From: Porticoccus sp.
GTDB taxonomy: Bacteria > Pseudomonadota > Gammaproteobacteria > Pseudomonadales > Porticoccaceae
Assembly: GCA_002685455.1 (NCBI GenBank)
Contig: NYXF01000096.1
Coordinates: forward strand, 1-6,188
Length of the DNA: 6,188 bases
Direction of reading: 5' to 3'
Shown here: positions 1 to 6,188 of the stretch, one piece after another
Numbering within the stretch: position 1 is the stretch's first letter
How the letters are laid out: each line of letters opens with the position of its first letter
Translations under genes and position numbers: made by a program
The notes under the pieces: model-generated
Database searches by the model: none
What the model saw: the letters and a program-made list of their open reading frames with translations, nothing else
Told to the model about the DNA's origin: nothing

Positions 1-1099
1 ACTTTAAGCCCTTTAGGATTTCAATTGCCTCCTCATTGGAGGGCTCAGGAACATCTATTTTCTGGAAACGCCTTGAAAGCGCCCTATCCTTTTCAAATAC
101 ACCTCTGTACTCCTGAAAAGTTGTAGAGCCAATACAGCGAATGTGACCCGATGTAAGAATCGGCTTCAAGAGATTAGAGGCATCCATCACACCGCCAGAA
201 GTTGCACCAGCACCAATAATTGTGTGTATCTCATCAATGAAAAGAATAGCTTTATCTTTTGCTTTAAGCTCGGCCAATATACCCTTGAATCTTTTTTCAA
301 AATCTCCTCTATATTTTGTACCTGCAAGAAGATCGCCTACATCAAGAGAATAGACTGTTGATTCTGAGAGAATATTTGCTGCATCTCCATCAACTATCAT
401 TTTTGCTAGACCTTCAGCTATAGCAGTTTTTCCAACACCAGCCTCACCAACAAGCAGAGGATTATTTTTTCGACGACGAGCCAGTATTTGCGAAACTCTC
501 TGAATTTCATGACTTCGTCCAATCAGAGGATCTATATTCCCATTTTCTGCCTCAATATTTAAATTTGTTGTAAATTTATCAAGCAAGCTTGTTTTCTTTT
601 CTTTTCTTGAACCTAGTGAGTCCTCTGAAACTATATTATCATCAAGAATTCCCTCAGATTCATCAGCATACCCAGGAGCACCATGAGATATTACATTTAC
701 AACGTCAATTCTATTTATACTTTGAGCATGAAGAAAATATACTGATTGACTTGCCTGTTCACTAAAAATTGCAACAAGAACATTACATCCTTGAACTTCT
801 TTATTTCCAGAAGATTGAACATGAAAAACTGCTCTTTGAAGTACTCTCTGGAACCCAAGAGTAGGTTTTACTGACTGATCATCATTTTCAGGGTCAATAA
901 TAGGTGTAGAGTCAATAAATTCTTCCAAATCTTTTTTCAGTAACTCAGTGTCTGCTCCGCAAGACTTTAATATATTAACTGCTGACTCATTTTCAAGAAG
1001 AGCTAAAAATAGATGCTCTACCGTCATAAATTCATGTCTCTTTTCAGCAGCAACTTTATAAGCATCATTTAATGTCAACTCTAATTCTTTGCTTAGCAT
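1..1099 (-). CDS. clpA: ATP-dependent Clp protease ATP-binding subunit ClpA, N-terminal part (runs off left edge)
   Basis: ClpA is the AAA+ unfoldase that feeds substrates, and N-degron proteins delivered by ClpS, into the ClpP protease in the cytoplasm. The window holds 366 codons; E. coli ClpA has 758 residues, so the second ATPase ring and C-terminus lie off the left edge. Residues 1-143 form the Clp N-domain (starts [10 protein letters not shown], with HEFMTVEHL and [11 protein letters not shown]), followed by a variable acidic linker to about 170. The first AAA+ domain shows Walker A GEAGVGKT (218-225, K224), pore-loop segment [10 protein letters not shown] (262-271), Walker B ILFIDE (285-290) and the arginine-finger stretch DRALSRRF (338-345). 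The ATG at 1099 is preceded by GAGGT (1104-1108) at good spacing and matches the E. coli N-terminus. It lies 22 bases after clpS. The E. coli internal start Met169 is replaced by leucine here. Identification is certain; only the missing part is unknown. Confidence 0.97.
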   Translation of the reverse strand, partial: MLSKELELTLNDAYKVAAEKRHEFMTVEHLFLALLENESAVNILKSCGADTELLKKDLEEFIDSTPIIDPENDDQSVKPTLGFQRVLQRAVFHVQSSGNKEVQGCNVLVAIFSEQASQSVYFLHAQSINRIDVVNVISHGAPGYADESEGILDDNIVSEDSLGSRKEKKTSLLDKFTTNLNIEAENGNIDPLIGRSHEIQRVSQILARRRKNNPLLVGEAGVGKTAIAEGLAKMIVDGDAANILSESTVYSLDVGDLLAGTKYRGDFEKRFKGILAELKAKDKAILFIDEIHTIIGAGATSGGVMDASNLLKPILTSGHIRCIGSTTFQEYRGVFEKDRALSRRFQKIDVPEPSNEEAIEILKGLK

Positions 1100-1121
1100 A
1101 CGGACCTCAATTAATATTCAG

Positions 1122-1472
1122 TTAATCGTTTACGGGCTCAATCTCGCACTTAAGCGGATGTTCATTATCTCTTGCAAGTTCTCTTACCTGTTGGGCCTTA
1201 GTTTCGGCTACATCCCTTATATAAATAGCGCACACAGCTTTACCTTCAGTATGTACTTTTAGCATTATTCTAGTAGCAGCATCATAATTCATTGAAAAAA
1301 CTTGCTTTAATAGAGTCACTACAAACTCCATTGGAGTATAATCATCATTAAATATGATTATTGCATAAAGTGGTGGTTTTTTTAGTTTTGGTTTTTTTTC
1401 TTCTAAAATTGATGTGCTTCCACTATTGTAATCTGATTCTTCTTCAGAATCCTTATTATCAAGCCTAATCAT
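1122..1472 (-). CDS. clpS: ATP-dependent Clp protease adaptor protein ClpS
   Basis: ClpS is the N-recognin adaptor that binds proteins with destabilising N-terminal residues and docks them on the ClpA N-domain for ClpAP degradation. With the ATG at 1472 the protein has 116 residues (E. coli 106). Residues 1-32 form an acidic then lysine-rich flexible tail, and the ClpS core fold runs from about 35 to 113. The binding-pocket residues are present: NDDYTPMEF (42-50) corresponds to E. coli N34-D35-D36 with gate methionine M40 (here M48), and KVHTEGKAVC holds H74 (E. coli H66). AETK and NEHPLKCEIE complete the family pattern. A GTG at 1544 would add 24 hydrophobic and basic residues (SYFLKVKNFYRN and on) unlike known ClpS. 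The ATG at 1472 has GGGAA eight bases upstream, so I prefer it. It is first in an operon with clpA. No cspD is found upstream, unlike in E. coli and Pseudomonas. Confidence 0.95.
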   Translation of the reverse strand: MIRLDNKDSEEESDYNSGSTSILEEKKPKLKKPPLYAIIIFNDDYTPMEFVVTLLKQVFSMNYDAATRIMLKVHTEGKAVCAIYIRDVAETKAQQVRELARDNEHPLKCEIEPVND

Positions 1473-1480
1473 TAAAAAAA

Positions 1481-1485
1481 TTCCC
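1481..1485 (-). promoter_or_regulatory. Ribosome binding site deciding the clpS start
   Basis: Read on the minus strand, GGGAA lies eight bases before the ATG at 1472. The competing in-frame GTG at 1544 has no comparable purine-rich element at proper spacing, only TAG directly before it. This supports the shorter ClpS. The match to the anti-Shine-Dalgarno is partial, so confidence is moderate. Confidence 0.55.
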
Positions 1486-1511
1486 GTATAAATGTTCAAA
1501 AAGAAATTTCG

Positions 1512-1539
1512 GTAAAAATTTTTTACTTTTAAAAAGTAA
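1512..1539. repeat. Two overlapping AT-rich palindromes in the clpS 5' leader
   Basis: On the plus strand GTAAAAA (1512-1518) is answered by TTTTTAC (1520-1526) around one central T. TTACTTTT (1523-1530) is answered by AAAAGTAA (1532-1539) around one central A. The two palindromes share bases 1523-1526, so in RNA only one could fold at a time. The one-base centres mean real hairpins would lose pairs to form a loop, leaving weak AT stems. They lie 40-67 bases upstream of the preferred clpS ATG, between it and the alternative GTG. They could be an operator, a weak RNA switch, or chance in AT-rich DNA. Confidence 0.5.
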
Positions 1540-1620
1540 CTCACCTATTCTTATGGAATATATTTAGTCACAAGAGTTAAATATATACAACATATCGAAT
1601 ATTTTTTTGAGTTTTAAGGA

Positions 1621-1650
1621 TTGTACAAAATATATATTGGGTCGTAAAAT
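1621..1650 (+). promoter_or_regulatory. Candidate sigma-70-type promoter for rluE
   Basis: TTGTAC (1621-1626) could serve as -35 (three of six consensus bases) and TAAAAT (1645-1650) as -10 (five of six), with an 18-base spacer. Transcription would start near 1657 and leave a leader of about 110 bases before the rluE ATG. A competing pair is TTGAGT (1607-1612) with TATATA (1631-1636). In DNA this rich in A and T such matches arise often by chance, so this is only a candidate. Confidence 0.25.
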
Positions 1651-1765
1651 TCATATTTCAAGATAGCTATTAAGGTTTTCTGATATTTTTTTTATTTATC
1701 TAAAACTATAAGTTATGTTTAATAAAAAATGTTAAATTTCTCTTTTTCATAGGTCACTTGGGAAA

Positions 1766-2329
1766 ATGGTTGATCTTGTTTTGTTTAATAAACCTTATGG
1801 TATTTTGAGTCAATTTTTAGATCATGATGGACATCGTGGTCTAAAAAGCTTTCTAAATTTTCCAGAAATATATCCTATGGGAAGGCTTGATTTAGATTCA
1901 GAGGGTCTATTATTATTATCAAGTGACGGGGGTCTTAAGGCTCAAATTACTGATCCAAAATATAAAATGAAAAAAACTTATCTAGTCCAAGTTGAAGGAC
2001 AGATAACCACTAAGGCAATAAAGACATTATCTTCCGGAGTTTTACTTAAAGATGGCATGACACGGCAAGGTAAGGTGATGGAGATAAATGTACCCAAAAT
2101 TTGGGAAAGGTCCCCACCAATCAGAACAAGAAAAATGCATCCTACTAGCTGGTTAGAGTTGAGCATACATGAAGGAAAAAATAGGCAAATTAGAAGAATG
2201 ACTGCCTCTGTTGGTTTTCCCACCCTTCGTTTGATAAGAATCCGTATTGGACCTTGGAAGCTTGGTAATATTTTACCCGGTGAATATGTTAGTCAAACCG
2301 TACACTTACCTCGAAAAAAAAAATATTAA
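1766..2329 (+). CDS. rluE: 23S rRNA pseudouridine(2457) synthase RluE
   Basis: RluE converts one uridine of 23S rRNA (position 2457 in E. coli numbering, domain V) to pseudouridine. The 187 residues form the RsuA/RluB/E/F-type catalytic fold with no S4 domain, as expected for RluE. Motifs in order are VLFNKPYGILSQF (5-17), the catalytic loop GRLDLDSEGLLLL (39-51) with nucleophile D42, KKTYLVQVEG (69-78), PPIRTRKMHPTSWLEL (117-132) and EGKNRQIRRMTASVGFPTLRLIR (136-158). PPIR, PTSWL and GFPTLRLIR separate RluE from RluB and RluF. The start is the first in-frame ATG after the upstream stop at 1733, and no other ATG, GTG or TTG precedes it. Its Shine-Dalgarno is poor (AGG at 1751, GGG only three bases away). 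E. coli RluE has about 30 more residues at the N-terminus, outside the catalytic core. The gene ends in a run of ten A and a tandem TAATAA. In E. coli nudJ follows; here mnmA does. Confidence 0.93.
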   Translation: MVDLVLFNKPYGILSQFLDHDGHRGLKSFLNFPEIYPMGRLDLDSEGLLLLSSDGGLKAQITDPKYKMKKTYLVQVEGQITTKAIKTLSSGVLLKDGMTRQGKVMEINVPKIWERSPPIRTRKMHPTSWLELSIHEGKNRQIRRMTASVGFPTLRLIRIRIGPWKLGNILPGEYVSQTVHLPRKKKY

Positions 2330-2352
2330 TAAAATATAAATCAACCATAGTA

Positions 2353-2380
2353 TTTAAACTCATAAAGTATAGGATAAAAT
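2353..2380 (+). promoter_or_regulatory. Candidate promoter immediately upstream of mnmA
   Basis: TTTAAA (2353-2358) and TAAAAT (2375-2380) are separated by 16 bases and match sigma-70 hexamers at four and five of six positions. Transcription would begin about 2386-2388, almost at the mnmA ATG (2390), implying a nearly leaderless message. That would agree with the lack of a Shine-Dalgarno at normal distance, the nearest being AGGA at 2371-2374, 15 bases away. Alternatively mnmA is read through from rluE, as no terminator is seen in this 60-base gap. Support is weak. Confidence 0.25.
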
Positions 2381-2389
2381 AGATTCAGA

Positions 2390-3535
2390 ATGAAAACCCA
2401 TAACAAAAAAATTAGGTTAAACGCTGAGATTCCTAAGACGAAAGTTATTGTTGGTATGTCTGGTGGCGTTGATTCCTCAGTATCAGCGCTTTTACTCAAG
2501 CAACAAGGTTATGCTGTTGAAGGTCTCTTCATGAAAAATTGGGATGAAGACGATGGATCAAAGTACTGTTCAGCGGAGCAAGATATGTTAGATGCTAAAT
2601 CGGTAGCTGACACATTGAAAATTCCTTTTCATACAGCAAATTTTGCACATGAATACTGGGATAATGTATTTGAGGGTTTTCTGAGTGAATACAAAAATGG
2701 AAGGACACCAAACCCAGATGTTTTATGTAATAAAGAAATTAAATTCAAAATTTTTCTGGATTATGCTCAAATATTAGGTGCAGATTATATTGCTACAGGT
2801 CACTACGTACAAAAAATAGAAGAAGGAGAAAAAACATTTCTACTCAAGGGTGTAGATAAGAATAAGGATCAAAGTTATTTTTTGCATGCTGTGGATGAAA
2901 AGGCATTCAAAAAAACACTTTTTCCAATTGGTGGAATGCTTAAAAATGAAGTTAGGAAGATCGCAGAAAAATATAGATTAGCAACTGCAATGAAGAAAGA
3001 TTCGACCGGTATATGCTTCATTGGTGAAAGAAGATTTAAAGATTTTCTCCAACGATACCTTCCTGTTCAACCAGGACAAATTGAAACTCCCTGTGGGGAC
3101 ATTATTGGACAGCATAATGGGTTGATGTACCATACCCTTGGCCAGAGACAAGGATTAGGAATTGGAGGAATCAAAGATTCAGATAATAGCCCCTGGTATG
3201 TTATAAAAAAGGACTTACCAAGAAATGCACTAATTGTTGCTCAGGGAGTTAATAACCCCTTGCTTTTTTCTAACAGACTCAGAGTATCAAATATACATTG
3301 GATAAATGGAACCCCAGAAGAAATAAATAGTGCAATCAATACTGGGCTTACATGTAATGCTAAAAATCGCTACCGACAAGACGATCAAATATGTAACGTA
3401 ACAAAAAATACTCAAGGGTATCAAGTGAAATTTAGTATCCCTCAGCGAGCTGTAACGCCTGGACAGTTCGTTGTATTTTATCAAAAAAATTTATGCCTTG
3501 GAGGAGGTGTAATCGAGGAGGTCTGGAATGATTAA
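2390..3535 (+). CDS. mnmA: tRNA-specific 2-thiouridylase MnmA
   Basis: MnmA (TrmU) thiolates U34 at the wobble position of tRNA-Lys, tRNA-Glu and tRNA-Gln, using ATP and sulfur relayed through the Tus proteins. The 381 residues compare with 368 in E. coli. The N-terminal PP-loop ATP pyrophosphatase domain carries SGGVDSSV (24-31) and [11 protein letters not shown] (45-55). The tRNA-handling middle has [13 protein letters not shown] with C113 (E. coli C102) and ATGHY (135-139), then DQSYFL and [13 protein letters not shown] with the persulfide-accepting C209 (E. coli C199). The C-terminal beta-barrel ends in [13 protein letters not shown] and CLGGGVIEE. Both catalytic cysteines are present, so the enzyme should be active. 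The ATG at 2390 adds about 11 basic residues over E. coli; the next methionine (M23) would remove the ATP loop, so 2390 is the only workable ATG. Its ribosome site is weak. The last codons overlap a strong Shine-Dalgarno and the start of a minicistron leading into hflD. Confidence 0.97.
   Translation: MKTHNKKIRLNAEIPKTKVIVGMSGGVDSSVSALLLKQQGYAVEGLFMKNWDEDDGSKYCSAEQDMLDAKSVADTLKIPFHTANFAHEYWDNVFEGFLSEYKNGRTPNPDVLCNKEIKFKIFLDYAQILGADYIATGHYVQKIEEGEKTFLLKGVDKNKDQSYFLHAVDEKAFKKTLFPIGGMLKNEVRKIAEKYRLATAMKKDSTGICFIGERRFKDFLQRYLPVQPGQIETPCGDIIGQHNGLMYHTLGQRQGLGIGGIKDSDNSPWYVIKKDLPRNALIVAQGVNNPLLFSNRLRVSNIHWINGTPEEINSAINTGLTCNAKNRYRQDDQICNVTKNTQGYQVKFSIPQRAVTPGQFVVFYQKNLCLGGGVIEEVWND
3515..3522 (+). 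promoter_or_regulatory. Strong Shine-Dalgarno GAGGAGGT inside the mnmA 3' end
   Basis: GAGGAGGT is a near-complete anti-16S match, and an ATG follows at 3528 after five bases, which is ideal spacing. It does not lead directly to hflD (3569), which is 46 bases away, but to a 14-codon reading frame ending on the hflD start. The same octamer also occurs at 3501-3508. Both copies lie in mnmA codons for GGGVIEE and the following residues, so part of the sequence is explained by the conserved GGG and glutamates. Confidence 0.55.
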
Positions 3536-3572
3536 ATTAAAAAATATGTTTAATAAGCAGAGTACTGGATGA
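3528..3572 (+). CDS. Putative 14-residue leader minicistron translationally coupled to hflD
   Basis: The frame ATG (3528) to TGA (3570-3572) would encode [14 protein letters not shown]. It begins inside the last codons of mnmA (whose TAA is at 3533-3535, another frame) behind GAGGAGGT at ideal distance, and its stop overlaps the hflD ATG as ATGA (3569-3572). hflD itself has no good Shine-Dalgarno. The arrangement is typical of translational coupling, where a ribosome ending the short frame restarts on hflD. No function for the peptide is suggested; it resembles no leader I know. A chance open frame behind a purine-rich mnmA end is the alternative. Confidence 0.35.
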   Translation: MIKLKNMFNKQSTG

Positions 3573-4198
3573 TCTTCAAAAAACCAACGAGAAATCAGAT
3601 TATTGCTTTATCAGGAATTTTTCAATCTTGTCATCTCGTTCACCAGCTATCAAGATATGGGTCAATAACCGAGGAGGAGCTAAAAAGTAATATACAAGTT
3701 TTGTTCAGCCAGGGTGAAAAGGAGATACTAAATATATATGGATCAATAGAGAATTTAGATCATGGTATAAATTTTTTTCAAAGCCTTCTAGTAAACAAAT
3801 ATAAAAGAAATCTACCAGAGACCCTTCGTTATGCAATTGGAGTTATGTACTTAGCAAAAAAACTAAGGAAGGATAAAAAAATGTCAATGATGATTAAACA
3901 TAGGCTTGAGTTATCTGTTAGGCAAATAGAACATTTTTCACTCACTCATCCGAACGTAATATCCAATATTTCACAAATTTATCAAGATAGTTTTGGCACA
4001 TTTTTATACCGTATGAAGATCAATGGTAGTTTTGAGTATCTGAAACAAGACCAAGTTGTCTATCGAATTAGATGTTTATTGTTTTCCGGTATACGCTCTG
4101 CTCTACTTTTTCATCAAACTGGCGGGAAAAAACGCCAACTTATATTTAATAAAACACATATACTAGAGCAATTGAAAAATCTTCATGTAGACATTTAA
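3569..4198 (+). CDS. hflD: High frequency lysogenization protein HflD homologue (DUF489 family)
   Basis: This is a 209-residue member of the HflD family (E. coli 213), an all-helical protein found next to purB in gammaproteobacteria. In E. coli HflD is peripherally membrane associated and binds phage lambda CII, affecting lysogeny; its cellular job is not settled. Family signatures are IIALSGIFQSCHLVHQLSRYG (12-32; E. coli LALAGICQSARLVQQLAHQG), LRYAIGVMYLAKKL, RQIEHF, YQDSFGTF and, near the C-terminus, RCLLFSGIRSALLFHQTGGKKRQLIF (E. coli [26 protein letters not shown]). No signal peptide or clear transmembrane segment is seen. The ATG at 3569 gives an N-terminus close to E. coli in length. 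It lies 33 bases after the mnmA stop and overlaps the TGA of a 14-codon frame as ATGA, so its translation is probably coupled. Many lysines and isoleucines reflect the AT-rich genome. Family assignment is secure; function is inherited from E. coli. Confidence 0.93.
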   Translation: MIFKKPTRNQIIALSGIFQSCHLVHQLSRYGSITEEELKSNIQVLFSQGEKEILNIYGSIENLDHGINFFQSLLVNKYKRNLPETLRYAIGVMYLAKKLRKDKKMSMMIKHRLELSVRQIEHFSLTHPNVISNISQIYQDSFGTFLYRMKINGSFEYLKQDQVVYRIRCLLFSGIRSALLFHQTGGKKRQLIFNKTHILEQLKNLHVDI

Positions 4199-4224
4199 TG
4201 ATACTAAGATCAAATGATGATTTT

Positions 4225-5697
<1,473 letters not shown>

Positions 5698-5698
<1 letters not shown>

Positions 5699-5721
5699 AT
5701 AATCTTATTTATAAGTTTATT
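5698..5721. repeat. AT-rich inverted repeat after purB
   Basis: AATAA (5698-5702) pairs with TTATT (5717-5721), and CTTAT (5704-5708) with ATAAG (5711-5715), with one T-T mismatch between the two blocks and TT in the middle. Ten of eleven arm positions match. It begins on the last base of the purB stop codon and lies 33 bases before the roxA ATG. With one G-C pair it would be a weak hairpin and lacks a T tract directly after it, so it is not a convincing terminator. An attenuating structure, an operator or chance are all possible. Confidence 0.4.
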
Positions 5722-5754
5722 GGTTCAATATAAACCGATCCTAAGGGAGTTCTA

Positions 5755-6188
5755 ATGGGGGATTTTCCATCAATACTTAGTGGTATTTCTACGACACAAT
5801 TTTTGTCTGAATATTGGCAAAAAAAACCTCTTCTAGTAAGAAACGCTATTCCAGACTTTGTTTCTCCCATAACTGGAGATGATCTAGCAGGCCTTTCCCT
5901 TCATATAGACGTTGAATCAAGACTAATTTTTAAAGAAAAAAAACAAGTTTCCTGGGTTCTTGAGCAAGGTCCGTTCGATGAAAATACTTTTAAAAAACTC
6001 CCGAAAAAATATTGGACACTTTTAATTCAAGCAGTTGATCTGTGGTGTCCAGAAGTAAAGAAATTAATAGAATACTTTTATTTTCTACCAAAATGGCGGT
6101 TAGAAGATGTAATGATTAGTTACGCTCCAGAGGGTGGTAGTGTTGGGCCTCACTTTGATAATTATGATGTATTTTTACTTCAAGGTTC
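5755..6188 (+). CDS. roxA: Ribosomal protein uL16 3-hydroxylase RoxA/YcfD (JmjC-type cupin), N-terminal part
   Basis: RoxA (YcfD) is an Fe(II)- and 2-oxoglutarate-dependent oxygenase that hydroxylates an arginine of ribosomal protein L16 (Arg81 in E. coli). The window holds 144 complete codons, well under half of the roughly 373 residues of the E. coli enzyme; the rest lies off the right edge. The visible part starts with a family-like FLSEYWQKKPLLVRNAIP segment (17-34) and reaches the JmjC core: WRLEDVMISYAPEGGSVGPHFDNYDVFLLQG (114-144). The metal ligands H133 and D135 of the HxD motif are present and correspond to E. coli H125 and D127. The DNYDVFLLQG stretch is typical of bacterial uL16 hydroxylases. 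The second metal histidine and the dimerisation and winged-helix regions are not in view. The ATG at 5755 has a strong AAGGGAG (5743-5749) five bases upstream. It follows purB by 56 bases; E. coli has phoPQ between them. Confidence 0.92.
   Translation, partial: MGDFPSILSGISTTQFLSEYWQKKPLLVRNAIPDFVSPITGDDLAGLSLHIDVESRLIFKEKKQVSWVLEQGPFDENTFKKLPKKYWTLLIQAVDLWCPEVKKLIEYFYFLPKWRLEDVMISYAPEGGSVGPHFDNYDVFLLQG

Larger units (their letters stand above)
1473..1765. other. Divergent intergenic region between clpS and rluE
   Basis: These 293 bases separate the minus-strand clpS-clpA operon from the plus-strand rluE gene and must carry promoters for at least one direction. They are very AT-rich, with a run of eight T at about 1685-1693. 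I see no additional gene, no tRNA-like fold and no GC-rich hairpin that would act as a terminator. For the minus strand I find TATATT-like hexamers around 1556-1561 but no acceptable -35 at the right distance, so no clpS promoter is called. E. coli and Pseudomonas place cspD (and icd) next to clpS; no cold-shock gene or remnant is visible here. Confidence 0.8.

Noticed and set aside
143..361. Plus-strand 72-codon open frame
   Set aside because: It lies antisense to the conserved ClpA AAA+ domain, has low-complexity composition rich in cysteine and isoleucine, and matches no family I know.
1473..1544. N-terminal extension of ClpS from GTG at 1544
   Set aside because: The extra 24 residues do not resemble ClpS family members, the GTG has no good ribosome site, and the segment is made of overlapping AT palindromes.
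1682..1696. T-run as a rho-independent terminator
   Set aside because: No GC-rich stem precedes the T tract on the plus strand, and no gene ends here since both flanking genes point away.
1978..2223. Minus-strand 81-codon open frame
   Set aside because: It is the shadow of the conserved rluE catalytic domain and has no ribosome site or recognisable family.
3287..3484. Minus-strand 65-codon open frame
   Set aside because: It is antisense to the mnmA C-terminal domain, which is clearly coding on the plus strand.
5721..5735. GGTT/AACC near-palindrome as a roxA operator
   Set aside because: Only four base pairs match around a seven-base centre, which is expected by chance.

Overview
This window looks like core chromosome of an AT-rich gammaproteobacterium (roughly one third GC by eye). 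Two things point there. The proteins follow their Escherichia coli counterparts closely, and the gene order is a compact version of the E. coli region holding rluE, nudJ, mnmA, hflD, purB, phoP, phoQ and roxA, placed beside clpS-clpA. I cannot name the genus. The low GC and short spacers would fit a streamlined free-living (for example marine) lineage, but that is inference.

Left part, minus strand: clpA (N-terminal 366 codons, running off the left edge) preceded by clpS, 22 bases apart and evidently one operon. ClpS hands N-degron substrates to the ClpA unfoldase. A gene-free stretch of about 290 bases holds the divergent upstream regions of clpS and rluE, including two overlapping AT palindromes just upstream of clpS.

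Right part, plus strand: rluE (23S rRNA pseudouridine synthase), mnmA (tRNA 2-thiouridylase), hflD (DUF489 family), purB (adenylosuccinate lyase) and the first 144 codons of the roxA/ycfD cupin oxygenase that hydroxylates ribosomal protein uL16. All five point the same way with gaps of 33 to 132 bases, so they may be read as one or two transcripts. The theme is modification of the translation machinery (rRNA, tRNA, ribosomal protein), with purine synthesis and ClpAP proteolysis alongside.

I see no mobile element, phage gene, CRISPR array, RNA gene or defence system. No wholly new system is evident. The most unusual structure is a 14-codon minicistron with a very strong Shine-Dalgarno sequence at the mnmA-hflD junction; its stop overlaps the hflD start as ATGA. 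A similar but weaker arrangement sits before purB.
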